The notes under the pieces: model-generated
Databases searched by the model: none
Seen by the model: the letters and a program-made list of their open reading frames with translations, nothing else
Told to the model about the DNA's origin: nothing
Program-made: the position numbers and the translations under genes
Assembly: GCA_946886255.1 (NCBI GenBank)
Contig: CAMPIG010000122.1
Span: forward strand, 1-11,093
Direction of reading: 5' to 3'
DNA length: 11,093 nt
Source: an uncultured Cellvibrio sp.
GTDB taxonomy: Bacteria > Pseudomonadota > Gammaproteobacteria > Pseudomonadales > Cellvibrionaceae
Shown: positions 1 to 8,554 of the stretch, piece after piece
How the letters are laid out: every line of letters begins with the position of its first letter
How positions within the stretch are numbered: position 1 is the first letter of the stretch

Positions 1-1097
1 TTGTTGTACTGCTGCTACTCTGGTTCTTCGTGTGGCGCACGCCGGCTGAAAAATTGCCGCCTCCGCCTAACCCCTGGATGAGCCCGGTGCCGGTGCGCAC
101 GGTTACCGCCACCCGTGAAGATTTAAAAGTTCACATCAAAGCGATCGGTACCGTAACGCCGCTCAACAGCGTCACGGTGCGCAGCCGGGTAGATGGCCCG
201 CTGGTCGATGTATCGTTTCAGGAAGGTCAACAAGTCAAGGCGGGCAAAGTGTTAGCGGAGGTTGATCCGGCGCCCTATCGCGTGCGTCTGGCGCAGGCTG
301 AGGGCACGCTACAGGAAACGCGCGCGCAGCTGAGAACGGCCGAGGAAGATCTGGTGCTCTACAAGCGCCTTTACGAACAAAGATCCATTCCCAAGCAACA
401 ACTGGATAAGCAGGAAGCCTTGGTTGAGCAGTTCAAGGGGACATTAAAAAACCACCAGGCGCAGGTTGATGATGCGAAGCTGCAATTATCCTACACGCGC
501 ATTGAGGCACCGATTGCGGGCCGCCTCGGTCTGCGGCGGATCGATGCGGGCAACATGATCAATGCCAGCGATACCGAAGGCTTGGTCAGTATCACCCAGA
601 CCCAACCTATCGCGGTTGAATTTACTGTGCCGGAGAATCAACTGGTGGTGGTGCGCCAATCGTATAACGCTGCTGCGGAAGCTGAACAACGACTGGCAGT
701 CGAAGCCTGGGATCGCAGTGAACAACACCAACTGGCCACGGGTGAGCTCACCACGCTGGATAATCAGATCGATTCAGCTACCGGTACGTTGCGGTTAAAA
801 GCGCAATTTGCCAATAACGATGACATGCTGTTCCCCAACCAGTTTGTGAACGCTCGCCTGCACCTGCAAACCCTGGAGGACGCCGTCACCATTCCGGTGG
901 ATGCCGTGCAGTTCGGTTCCCAAGGGACTTACGTTTACACCATCGACGATGGCAAAGCCAAAATCCGCCCGATCAAACTCGGCCCCACTGAAGGTGTGCG
1001 AGTGGCGATTGAAGAAGGTTTGCAGGAGGGTGAAGCGGTGGTGCTGGAGGGTATTGATCGGCTCAATGAAGGCCGTGAAGTGAAGGTGACGAATTAA
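1..1097 (+). CDS. mdtA: MdtA-like periplasmic adaptor (membrane fusion protein) of an RND efflux pump, 5' partial
   Basis: This is the adaptor that links an inner-membrane RND pump to an outer-membrane channel in multidrug efflux. The frame is open from base 3. The first codons read VVLLLLWFFVW, a hydrophobic inner-membrane anchor or uncleaved signal, followed by a Pro-rich linker. A GTG at base 30 would cut off this anchor, so the true start lies upstream of the window. The order of parts is typical: a first barrel/lipoyl half around VRSRVDG and FQEGQQVKAG, an alpha-helical hairpin rich in Gln, Glu and Leu (about bases 290-480), the second lipoyl half at RIEAPIAGRLGL, then a beta-barrel containing VEAWDR, LDNQID and FPNQFVNARL. 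From memory these blocks match E. coli MdtA closely, including GIDRLNEG near the C-terminus. The stop is TAA. mdtB and mdtC follow, after an unusually long gap occupied by REP-like hairpins. Family and subfamily are secure; substrates are not visible. Confidence 0.9.
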   Translation, partial: VVLLLLWFFVWRTPAEKLPPPPNPWMSPVPVRTVTATREDLKVHIKAIGTVTPLNSVTVRSRVDGPLVDVSFQEGQQVKAGKVLAEVDPAPYRVRLAQAEGTLQETRAQLRTAEEDLVLYKRLYEQRSIPKQQLDKQEALVEQFKGTLKNHQAQVDDAKLQLSYTRIEAPIAGRLGLRRIDAGNMINASDTEGLVSITQTQPIAVEFTVPENQLVVVRQSYNAAAEAEQRLAVEAWDRSEQHQLATGELTTLDNQIDSATGTLRLKAQFANNDDMLFPNQFVNARLHLQTLEDAVTIPVDAVQFGSQGTYVYTIDDGKAKIRPIKLGPTEGVRVAIEEGLQEGEAVVLEGIDRLNEGREVKVTN

Positions 1098-1108
1098 GGC
1101 GGGATGGT

Positions 1109-1139
1109 GTCGGCTTACGCTGCGCTAAGCCGACCTACG
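1109..1139 (-). repeat. REP-like palindrome A (left half of an inverted pair)
   Basis: A 9-bp perfect stem (1109-1117 with 1126-1134, GTCGGCTTA/TAAGCCGAC) encloses an 8-base loop and is followed by CTACG. Read on the minus strand it starts CGTAGGTCGG, the same head as copies B (1158) and C (7478), so it is the same element in inverted orientation. It lies 11 bases after the mdtA stop. It could act as an mRNA-stabilising or attenuating hairpin between operon genes. There is no T-run after the stem, so it is not a classic intrinsic terminator. Confidence 0.85.
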
Positions 1140-1157
1140 TCACCGAGCTGGAATAAC

Positions 1158-1190
1158 CGTAGGTCGGATTAGCGCCAGCGTAATCCGACA
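1158..1190 (+). repeat. REP-like palindrome B (right half of an inverted pair)
   Basis: The head CGTAG is followed by a 9-bp stem (1163-1171 with 1181-1189, GTCGGATTA/TAATCCGAC) around a 9-base loop. It is inverted relative to copy A, with 18 bases between them, so the pair forms a doublet (REPIN or BIME-like) that could fold as two small hairpins or one long one. The remaining sequence up to the mdtB start (1191-1293) shows no gene, and I see no convincing promoter in it. Confidence 0.85.
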
Positions 1191-1293
1191 TCAGCGTTGC
1201 CAAGCAAGCCAATGTTGATGAATGACACCGACGGCAAATCAATAAATTGGTTTTTGGTTTTCCGATGAGTGACTGTTTGATGAGATTGTTTCA

Positions 1294-4200
1294 ATGAGTG
1301 TATCCCGTCCTTTTATTCTGCGACCGGTGGCAACATCTTTGTTGATGTTGGCGCTGTTGATGTCCGGCATCCTGGCGTGGCGCTTGCTGCCGGTGGCAGC
1401 CTTGCCGCAGGTGGATTACCCGATCATCCAGGTGTTTACCTTTAACCCCGGCGCGAGCCCGGAGGTGATGGCGCGGACCATCACCGCACCGCTGGAACGA
1501 CGGCTGGGGCAAATCCCTGGCCTGAAACAGATGTCGTCCACCAGTTCCACCGGGGCCTCCATCATTACCTTGCAATTTTCGTTGGAGGTTGACCTCGGTG
1601 TAGCAGAACAGGAAGTGCAGGCCGCGATCAATACCGCCAGCAGCCTGTTACCCGGCGATCTGCCGACGCCGCCGATCTACCGCAAAGTGAACCCCGCCGA
1701 CGCACCCATCATGACCCTGGCGGTTACCTCCAAAAGCCTGCCATTGCCGAAAGTTTACGATTTGATCGACACGCGCATGGCACAAAAGCTGGCGCAATTG
1801 CCCGGCGTGGGCATGGTGAGCCTGGCCGGTGGCCAGCGGCCCGCGATTCGAGTGAAAGTTAACCCCACCGCGCTGGCCTCCCTCGGTATGAGTTTGGAGC
1901 AAGTGCGTTCCGCCATCGTCACAGCCAACGCCAACCAGCCCAAAGGCAGTTTCGATGGCCCCTACCGCTCAACGATGCTGGACGCCAATGACCAGATCAA
2001 ATCGGTGGCGGAGTATGAAAACCTGCTGATTAATTGGAATGAAGGCGCGCCGGTTCGCCTGAAAGATGTAGCCAAGGTAGTCAACGGCGCAGAGGATCGT
2101 TTCCTGGCCGCGTGGGCCGACACCCAACCCGCCGTACTGATTAACATCCAGCGCCAACCCGGCGCCAACGTGATTGACGTGGCCGACAGCGTGCAAGCGC
2201 TGATGCCGCAACTGACCTCCACCCTGCCCGCCGCCGTGCAGGTGACCGTACTTACCGACCGCACCAACAGCATTCGCGCGTCCATCCGCGATGTGCAAAA
2301 AGAGCTGATCTTCGCGATCTGTCTGGTGGTGTTAGTGACCTTCGTATTTCTGCGCACTGTTCCCGCCACCATCATCCCCAGCATTGCCGTGCCCTTGTCG
2401 TTAGTCGGCACCTTCGGCGTGATGTACATGATGGGCTTCTCCATCAACAATCTGTCGCTGATGGCCCTGACCATCGCCACCGGTTTTGTGGTGGACGACG
2501 CGATCGTGATGCTCGAGAACGTGGCCCGTCACCGGGAAGAAGGCGAATCGCCGTTACAGGCCGCCTTGAAAGGCGCATCGGAGATTGGCTTTACCCTCAT
2601 CTCGCTCACGATTTCGCTGATCGCCGTACTGATCCCACTATTGTTTATGGGCGATGTGGTGGGCCGGCTGTTCCAGGAATTCGCCATCACACTGGCGGTG
2701 GCCATCGGTATTTCGCTCGTGGTGTCGCTGACGCTGACGCCTATGATGTGCGCGCGCATGCTGCGCGATGCGCCAACCCACGATGCAGCTGACCCCGGGT
2801 TTATGGACCGGCTGATTGCCCGCTACGGCGTCTGGCTGGACCGGGTACTGGAACACCAACCGGCGGCCATGTTGGTCATGATCGGCACCGTCGTGTTGAC
2901 GGCCGGTTTGTATCTGCTGGTGCCCAAAGGGTTTTTCCCGGTGCAGGACAGCGGCGTGATCCAGGTGGTCACCGAAGCGCCGCAGGGTATTTCCTTTGAT
3001 GCCATGGCTGAACGCCAGCAATTGTTGGTGGAACGGGTTCTGGAAGATCCGGACGTGGCCAGCTTGTCGTCGTTTATCGGCGTGGACGGCAGCAACATCA
3101 CGCTCAACAGCGGGCGCCTGCTGATCAACCTTAAATCCCATGGCGAGCGCGATGCGACTGCGGACGAGATCATTGATCGCTTGCGGGAAAACATTAAGGG
3201 TGTGACCGGCATTACCGCCTGGTTCCAGCCAGTGCAGGAATTGAGTATCGAAGACCGTATCAGCCGTACCCAATACCAGTTCACCCTCACCACGCCGGAT
3301 AGCCAATTGCTGGACGACTGGGTGCCGCGCGTCATCGAGCGCCTGCGCCAGGAACCGGCGCTGGCCGATGTGGCCAGCGACCTGCAAACCCAGGGGCTGC
3401 AGGCTTATGTCGATATTGACCGCGACACAGCGGCGCGTTTGGGCGTACGCGTTAGCGACATTGCCGCTGCGTTGCAAAGTGCCTACGGGCAGCGGCAAAT
3501 CGCCACTCTGTTTACCCAGGCCAATCAATACCGCGTGGTGCTGGAGGTGAATCCGGATTACGCCCAGGGGCTGGCTGCGCTGGAGACGACCTATGTGTCC
3601 AACAGCGCGGGGCAACCGGTATTGCTGTCGACCCTGGCGAAAGTAACCCAACGCCCCACTGCATTGCTGATCAACCACCAGGGACAATTTCCGTCAACAA
3701 CGGTGTCCTTCAACCTGGCCACCGGTGCGTCTTTGGGTGAAGCCATTGATGCTATCGAAGCAGCCCAGCAGGAGCTGGCCATGCCGGCGGCCCTTGAACT
3801 TCGCTTTCAAGGTGCAGCCGAGGCGTTTCGCGCATCGCTCAGCAATACGTTATGGCTGATCCTCGCGGCAGTCATCACGATGTACATTGTGTTGGGTGTG
3901 CTTTACGAGAGTTTTATTCACCCGGTGACCATCTTGTCGACGCTGCCTTCTGCCACTGTGGGCGCCTTGCTGGCATTGCTTATAACCGAACGGCCGCTGG
4001 ATTTGATCGCGGTGATCGGCGTGGTCTTGCTGATCGGCCTGGTGAAGAAAAACGGCATCATGATGGTGGACTTTGCGCTGGAGGCCCAACGTAAAGACGG
4101 CCTGAGCCCCCGGGCCGCCATCCACCGCGCCGCCCTGATGCGCTTCCGTCCGATTCTGATGACCACCCTCGCCGCCCTGTTCGGCGCCATTCCGCTGATG

Positions 4201-4380
4201 CTCGCTTCCGGCTCGGGGGCTGAGTTACGCCAGCCGCTGGGACTGGTGATGGTCGGCGGCTTGTTGGTGAGCCAGGTACTGACTTTGTTCACCACGCCGG
4301 TGGTGTATTTATTCTTTGACCGGTGGTTAAAGAACCAGCCGGCAGAGGCGGAACAACAACCATTGCCATTGCGGGAGTGA
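1294..4380 (+). CDS. mdtB: MdtB-like RND multidrug efflux transporter subunit
   Basis: This is an inner-membrane proton/drug antiporter of the HAE-1 RND family, 1028 residues, close to the usual 1040 of MdtB. A first membrane helix follows [13 protein letters not shown] (about 10-30). A large periplasmic loop comes next, then helices 2-6 (about 330-485), a second periplasmic loop, and helices 8-12 (about 850-1015). The proton-relay residues of AcrB are all present: D401 and D402 in VVDDAIV, K919 in VKKN, and R952 in RFRPILMT. Blocks such as [35 protein letters not shown] and GGQRPA match E. coli MdtB rather than MdtC, as I recall those sequences. An in-frame TGA at 1270 leaves ATG 1294 as the only reasonable start, but its ribosome binding site is weak (only GAG about 10 bases upstream). 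mdtC follows after 7 bases. By family knowledge it works as part of an MdtB2C trimer. Confidence 0.93.
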   Translation: MSVSRPFILRPVATSLLMLALLMSGILAWRLLPVAALPQVDYPIIQVFTFNPGASPEVMARTITAPLERRLGQIPGLKQMSSTSSTGASIITLQFSLEVDLGVAEQEVQAAINTASSLLPGDLPTPPIYRKVNPADAPIMTLAVTSKSLPLPKVYDLIDTRMAQKLAQLPGVGMVSLAGGQRPAIRVKVNPTALASLGMSLEQVRSAIVTANANQPKGSFDGPYRSTMLDANDQIKSVAEYENLLINWNEGAPVRLKDVAKVVNGAEDRFLAAWADTQPAVLINIQRQPGANVIDVADSVQALMPQLTSTLPAAVQVTVLTDRTNSIRASIRDVQKELIFAICLVVLVTFVFLRTVPATIIPSIAVPLSLVGTFGVMYMMGFSINNLSLMALTIATGFVVDDAIVMLENVARHREEGESPLQAALKGASEIGFTLISLTISLIAVLIPLLFMGDVVGRLFQEFAITLAVAIGISLVVSLTLTPMMCARMLRDAPTHDAADPGFMDRLIARYGVWLDRVLEHQPAAMLVMIGTVVLTAGLYLLVPKGFFPVQDSGVIQVVTEAPQGISFDAMAERQQLLVERVLEDPDVASLSSFIGVDGSNITLNSGRLLINLKSHGERDATADEIIDRLRENIKGVTGITAWFQPVQELSIEDRISRTQYQFTLTTPDSQLLDDWVPRVIERLRQEPALADVASDLQTQGLQAYVDIDRDTAARLGVRVSDIAAALQSAYGQRQIATLFTQANQYRVVLEVNPDYAQGLAALETTYVSNSAGQPVLLSTLAKVTQRPTALLINHQGQFPSTTVSFNLATGASLGEAIDAIEAAQQELAMPAALELRFQGAAEAFRASLSNTLWLILAAVITMYIVLGVLYESFIHPVTILSTLPSATVGALLALLITERPLDLIAVIGVVLLIGLVKKNGIMMVDFALEAQRKDGLSPRAAIHRAALMRFRPILMTTLAALFGAIPLMLASGSGAELRQPLGLVMVGGLLVSQVLTLFTTPVVYLFFDRWLKNQPAEAEQQPLPLRE
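4373..4377 (+). promoter_or_regulatory. Ribosome binding site of mdtC inside the mdtB 3' end
   Basis: GGGAG lies 10 bases before the mdtC ATG at 4388 and immediately before the mdtB TGA at 4378-4380. This arrangement supports the 4388 start and suggests translational coupling. That would suit two subunits that must be made in a fixed ratio. Confidence 0.6.
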
Positions 4381-4387
4381 GCCGATT

Positions 4388-7300
4388 ATGAGCCTCGCCC
4401 GCCCGTTTATCCGCCGCCCCGTCGCCAGCAGCCTGATGGCGGTGGCCATTGTGCTGGTCGGCATGCTGGCTTGGCGGATGTTGCCGGTGGCGCCCTTGCC
4501 ACAGGTGGATCTTCCGTCGATCCAGATTTATGCCTCACTACCCGGCGCCAGCCCCGAAAGCATGGCGTCTACCGTGGCCACACCGCTGGAGCGCGCCTTG
4601 GGGAGCATTCCCGGTGTGACCGGTCTTAACTCCAACTCCAGCCAGGGCGCGACACAAATCTGGTTGGAGTTTGACCTGGACCGGGATCTGGATTCCGCCG
4701 CCCGCGACGTGCAAGCCGCACTCAATGCCGCGCGCGGTCAACTGCCAGCCGGTATGCCGGGCATGCCGACCTATCGCAAGATCAGCCCATCCCAGGCCCC
4801 GATCATGGCGCTGGCGTTAAGCTCTCCCAACTTATCCCCCAGCGCCCTCTATGACGCGGCTTCCACGATCCTCGCACAAAAACTTTCACAGATTCGCGGC
4901 GTTGGCCAGGTCGGTATCGATGGCGCCTCCCTGCCAGCGGTGCGTATTCAACTTAACCCCGGCTCCCTCGCCCACTACGGTATCGCGTTGGATGAAGTGC
5001 GCAACGCCATTGCCAATGCCAACGTGGTCCAGCCACTTGGGCTGCTGGAAGAAGATGAGACTCGTTGGCAGATCCGCACCAGCGATACGTTGCGCAAGGC
5101 CGCTGATTACAAGCCGCTGATCATCCTTTATCAGGAAGGCGCGCCAGTGCGCTTGCAGGACGTGGCGGAGGTGACCGATTCGGTGGAGAACCGCTACGCC
5201 AGCGGCTTTCACAACCAGCGCTCCGCCGTGACCCTGACGGTTAGCCGCCAGACAGGCGCTAATATCATGGAGACCATCGACGCCATCAATGAGCAGTTGC
5301 CGGCCTTGCGCGCGCTGATGCCCACCGATACCGAATTAAAAGTGGTCATGGACCGCTCCCCCGGCATCCGCGCTACCTTAAAAGAAGCACAGATCACCCT
5401 GCTGATTGCGGTGCTGCTGGTGGTGGGTGTGGTCTGGGCGTTCCTTGGCAGCGCCCGTAGCGCATTGATTCCCAGTCTGGCCATCCCGGTCTCGCTGATT
5501 GGGGCTTTTGCGGTGATGTACCTCTATGGCTTCTCGCTCAATAACCTGTCGCTGATGGCATTAATCGTCGCCGCCGGGTTGGTGGTGGATGACGCTATCG
5601 TGGTACTGGAGAACATCAAACGCCATATTGAGCGCGGGCTGTCGCCTTATCGGGCCGCCATTCGCGGTGCCCATGAAGTCGGCTTTACCCTGCTGGCAAT
5701 GAACGTCACCCTGGTGGTGGTGTTTGTGTCCATCCTCTTTATGGGCGGCGTGGTGGAAAAGCTCTTCCGCGAATTCTCCATCACGCTTGCCGCCGCCATG
5801 CTGATTTCCCTTGCGGTGTCCCTCAGCCTGACCCCCAGTTTATGCGCCCATTTGCTCAAGCCGAGCGAGCCGCCAGTTCCCGGTCGGGAGAAGAAACCCA
5901 CCCTCTTCGACGACATCAAACACGGCTATGCCGTAAGCCTGAGCTGGGCGCTGCGCCACAGCTTGTTAGTGATGTTGCTGCTCGCAACGGTAATCGGGGT
6001 AAATATTTATCTTTATGTCGCTATCCCCAAGACCATGTTACCGGAACAGGATACCGGCCAACTCACCGGCTGGATTCGTGGCGACGACGGATTTTCGTTT
6101 CAGATTATGCAACCCAAGATCGAGGAGTTCCGCCAGCTATTATTGTCTGACCCCGCCGTCGAAGATGTCTTCGGCGCCAGCGGCGGCGGCATGGGCGTCA
6201 GCAATGCCTGGATGCGGGTAAGTTTAAAACCTATGGCAGAACGGGGTGTGCCCGCCGAAGAGGTCGTGGATCGCATCCGTCGGGGTATGCCGCAGATTCC
6301 TGGCGGTATCCTGATGATCGGCGTGGACCAGGATATTCGTTTGAACTCGCCCTTCAGCCGCAGTGAGCAAGAGCTATTAATGCTGTCCAGCGAGGTTGAA
6401 CCCCTACAAGAATGGGGCGTTAAAGTCACGCAAGCCATGGAAAAACTACCGGAGCTGACCAGCATTGACGGCGAGCGCGGCGAAGGTGCCCAGCAGGTGG
6501 TCATTGATATTGACCGCGAGGCGGCTCAGCGTCTGGGCGTCGATATGGCCATGGTAGCCTCGTTGCTCAACAACGCCTTCTCACAGCGACAAGTCTCCAC
6601 CATGTACGACGAGTTCAACCAATACCGGGTGGTAATGGAGCTGGAGCCAGAGTACACCTCGACGCCAGCCGTGCTGGAGCAGATCCAGGTGATTACCCGC
6701 GACGGCAGCCGTGTGCCACTCTCCACCTTTGCCACTTTCGGCTACGGTTTGGCCAATGATCGGGTGCGTCATACCGGGCAATTTGCCTCGGTGAGTATTG
6801 GCTACGATCTGGCGGAAGGCGTCACCGCTGAACAGGCACGCGCGGCCATTGATAATATGCTGGCAGAGCTGATGGTGCCGTCTGAGGTGCATGTCGGCCC
6901 ACCGGGAAGCAAACAAGCGGGCTGGGGACCGAGCACGCCCGGCTCGGACCAGAATCAGGCGTGGCTGATACTGGGCGTATTGCTGGCGGTGTATCTGGTA
7001 TTGGGAGTTTTGTATGAAAGTACGATCCATCCATTAACGATTCTGTCTACTTTGCCTTCCGCGGGGGTGGGCGCGCTGTTGGCGTTGCGGCTGAGCGATA
7101 CGCCGTTTAGTTTGATTGCCTTGCTGGGGTTGTTCCTGTTGATCGGCATCGTGATGAAGAACGCGATCCTGATGATCGACTTTGCCCTCGAGTCTGAGCG
7201 ACGCGATGGTGTGTCATCCCGCGAATCGATTTACCAGGCTGCGCTGTTGCGCCTGCGTCCGATTTTAATGACCAACCTCGCTGGTTTACTGGGCGCAATA

Positions 7301-7525
7301 CCTCTGGTGTTGGGTTTCCATGAAGGTTCAGAGTTGCGCCGCCCTTTGGGGATCACCATCATCGGTGGCCTCGCTGTGAGTCAATTGCTTACGCTCTACA
7401 CCACCCCGGTGGTCTATCTTTATATGGAACGTCTCCGCCAATGGGGCCTGCGCCGCAAATCAGTGGATGGATTACCCGTAGGTCGGATTAGCCAACGGCG
7501 TAATCCGACAACACGTGTGCGGTAA
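4388..7525 (+). CDS. mdtC: MdtC-like RND multidrug efflux transporter subunit with a REP-encoded C-terminal tail
   Basis: This is the second RND subunit, 1045 residues, with the same layout as its neighbour: helix 1 at about 10-30, a periplasmic porter loop, helices 2-6, a second loop, and helices 8-12. The proton-relay residues are retained: D401 and D402 in VVDDAIVVLENI, K924 in VMKN, and R957 in RLRPILMT. E. coli MdtC has VKKN at the lysine motif, as I recall; the Met replaces the first, non-relay lysine. Blocks such as LARPFIRRPVA, LPGASPE, QGATQIWLEFDL and YRKISPSQAPIMALAL point to the MdtC branch. The protein differs clearly from the upstream subunit throughout, so this is not a recent duplication. 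The start is supported by GGGAG at 4373. The last 15 residues (1031-1045) are read from a REP-like palindrome and the bases just after it, so the original end was probably about 15 or more residues shorter. No mdtD or two-component regulator genes follow. Confidence 0.93.
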   Translation: MSLARPFIRRPVASSLMAVAIVLVGMLAWRMLPVAPLPQVDLPSIQIYASLPGASPESMASTVATPLERALGSIPGVTGLNSNSSQGATQIWLEFDLDRDLDSAARDVQAALNAARGQLPAGMPGMPTYRKISPSQAPIMALALSSPNLSPSALYDAASTILAQKLSQIRGVGQVGIDGASLPAVRIQLNPGSLAHYGIALDEVRNAIANANVVQPLGLLEEDETRWQIRTSDTLRKAADYKPLIILYQEGAPVRLQDVAEVTDSVENRYASGFHNQRSAVTLTVSRQTGANIMETIDAINEQLPALRALMPTDTELKVVMDRSPGIRATLKEAQITLLIAVLLVVGVVWAFLGSARSALIPSLAIPVSLIGAFAVMYLYGFSLNNLSLMALIVAAGLVVDDAIVVLENIKRHIERGLSPYRAAIRGAHEVGFTLLAMNVTLVVVFVSILFMGGVVEKLFREFSITLAAAMLISLAVSLSLTPSLCAHLLKPSEPPVPGREKKPTLFDDIKHGYAVSLSWALRHSLLVMLLLATVIGVNIYLYVAIPKTMLPEQDTGQLTGWIRGDDGFSFQIMQPKIEEFRQLLLSDPAVEDVFGASGGGMGVSNAWMRVSLKPMAERGVPAEEVVDRIRRGMPQIPGGILMIGVDQDIRLNSPFSRSEQELLMLSSEVEPLQEWGVKVTQAMEKLPELTSIDGERGEGAQQVVIDIDREAAQRLGVDMAMVASLLNNAFSQRQVSTMYDEFNQYRVVMELEPEYTSTPAVLEQIQVITRDGSRVPLSTFATFGYGLANDRVRHTGQFASVSIGYDLAEGVTAEQARAAIDNMLAELMVPSEVHVGPPGSKQAGWGPSTPGSDQNQAWLILGVLLAVYLVLGVLYESTIHPLTILSTLPSAGVGALLALRLSDTPFSLIALLGLFLLIGIVMKNAILMIDFALESERRDGVSSRESIYQAALLRLRPILMTNLAGLLGAIPLVLGFHEGSELRRPLGITIIGGLAVSQLLTLYTTPVVYLYMERLRQWGLRRKSVDGLPVGRISQRRNPTTRVR
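7478..7510 (+). repeat. REP-like palindrome C, lying within the mdtC coding end
   Basis: GTAG is followed by a 9-bp perfect stem (7482-7490 with 7501-7509, GTCGGATTA/TAATCCGAC). The 10-base interior can extend the stem by GCC/GGC with a one-base bulge. Orientation is the same as copy B. It is translated in frame as part of mdtC (residues 1031-1041), which is 15 bases from the stop codon. Confidence 0.85.
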
Positions 7526-7549
7526 TGTAAAAGATGCCTGTTTTCCAGA

Positions 7550-7587
7550 GCGGATGTCGGATTACGCTGCGCTAATCCGACATCCGC
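7550..7587. repeat. REP-like palindrome D with extended 15-bp perfect stem
   Basis: A perfect 15-bp inverted repeat (7550-7564 with 7573-7587) surrounds an 8-base loop identical to that of copy A. The core is the same GTCGGATTA/TAATCCGAC, but both outer flanks are of the ATCCGC type and neither has the CGTAG head. The right flank resembles that of copy B (7573-7590 against 1181-1198, 17 of 18 bases the same). It lies 24 bases after mdtC. It could cap the operon mRNA 3' end, although no T-run follows. Confidence 0.85.
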
Positions 7588-7633
7588 GTTCCGATTGTAC
7601 GGTTACGCGAACACTATTTTTGACGGAATTTTT

Positions 7634-8545
7634 ATGCGTATTGCAATGATCGGTTTGGGCGATATTGCCCGCAAAGCTTATTTGCCGGTGGTGGCAAATC
7701 ACCCGGAGATAACACCGTTATTGTGTACGCGCAATGCGCAAACCCTCTCGGCAATCGCCCAACAATATCGTGTGAAAGATTGTTTCGAGACATTGGAAAA
7801 TCTGCTCGCCGCCAAACCGGATGCGGCGATGATTCACAGCAATACCGAGAGCCATGCACACATTGCTACGCAATTATTAAATGCCGGTATTCCTACTTTT
7901 ATTGATAAACCGCTCAGCTATCAGCTACACGAATGTGAGACGCTGCTGAATCTCGCTGCGCAAAAAAATATTCCTTTGACCGTCGGTTTCAATCGACGCT
8001 TTGCACCGCTGATTGCACCACTGGCGAAGGTCGCCAACCCGCTTCATATACACTGGCAAAAAAATCGCGTGAACTTACCCAACAAACCGCGCATTTTTAT
8101 TTACGATGATTTTATTCATGTGCTGGACAGCCTGCGCTTTCTCGCACCAGGTATCATGCAAAACCTGCACATTATCACCCACGGAAAAACCAACGCCCTC
8201 TCCGCTATTCAGGTGCAATGGCAGCGCGATAAAACCTTGCTCACTGCGAGTATGAATCGCGTGAGTGGCGTAACAGAAGAACGCGTGGAATATTTTGCAA
8301 CACAACAGAAATGGCAAATCGACAGCCTGACCAACGGTGTGCATTATGAGGATAACCAAACCCGTTCCCTGGGCTTTGGCGATTGGGAGAGCACGCTTTA
8401 TAAACGCGGATTTGTCACCATGGTCAATGCCTGGGTAGCGCAAGTAAACAGTGGCCAACCAAGTGCGCACGATGACATCCTCGCCACGCACGCGCTCTGC
8501 GAGCGCGTCGTGAATAAAGCGGAGATGATGTTAAGCAACAATTAG
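7634..8545 (+). CDS. mviM: Gfo/Idh/MocA-family NAD(P)-dependent oxidoreductase, YceM/MviM-like
   Basis: This 303-residue protein has a Rossmann fold at the N-terminus (MRIAMIGLGDIA, with G7, G9 and A12 of the dinucleotide motif). The family EKP motif appears as DKP (D91-K92-P93), as in the YceM/MviM subgroup, and is followed by GFNRRFAPL at 118-126. The second domain carries DDFIHVLD (158-165), where H162 sits at the usual catalytic position. Near the C-terminus, WESTLYKRGF (251-260) resembles the W.STLE.RGF block I recall from E. coli YceM. Length fits that protein (about 307). The substrate of this subgroup is unknown to me; the MviM name comes from a virulence locus and does not define a reaction. 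The start is ATG 7634, with a weak CGGA site upstream. A TTG at 7595 would add 13 residues before the Rossmann strand and is unlikely. The gene stands alone after the REP element and converges on the lipase gene. Its base composition is visibly more AT-rich than the mdt genes. Confidence 0.85.
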   Translation: MRIAMIGLGDIARKAYLPVVANHPEITPLLCTRNAQTLSAIAQQYRVKDCFETLENLLAAKPDAAMIHSNTESHAHIATQLLNAGIPTFIDKPLSYQLHECETLLNLAAQKNIPLTVGFNRRFAPLIAPLAKVANPLHIHWQKNRVNLPNKPRIFIYDDFIHVLDSLRFLAPGIMQNLHIITHGKTNALSAIQVQWQRDKTLLTASMNRVSGVTEERVEYFATQQKWQIDSLTNGVHYEDNQTRSLGFGDWESTLYKRGFVTMVNAWVAQVNSGQPSAHDDILATHALCERVVNKAEMMLSNN

Positions 8546-8554
8546 CAATAACCA

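Noticed and set aside
1109..1139. Intrinsic terminator after mdtA
   Set aside because: The hairpin is strong, but no T-run follows the stem and the motif is a repeated element also found at other sites in the window.
1962..2480. A 172-codon minus-strand open frame inside mdtB
   Set aside because: It lies fully within the RND coding region, in antisense, with low-complexity Ser/Thr/Met composition and no motif.
2638..3687. A 349-codon open frame on the minus strand inside mdtB
   Set aside because: It is antisense to a clear RND gene; its translation is rich in His, Gln and Arg with no recognisable motif, typical of a shadow of GC-rich coding sequence.
1109..7587. Insertion sequence or composite transposon ends
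   Set aside because: The palindromes are short REP-type hairpins, and no transposase gene, target-site duplication or long terminal inverted repeat was seen.
8546..8554. Bidirectional terminator between the convergent mviM and lipase genes
   Set aside because: Only 9 bases separate the stop codons, and I find no convincing stem-loop with a T-run across the junction.
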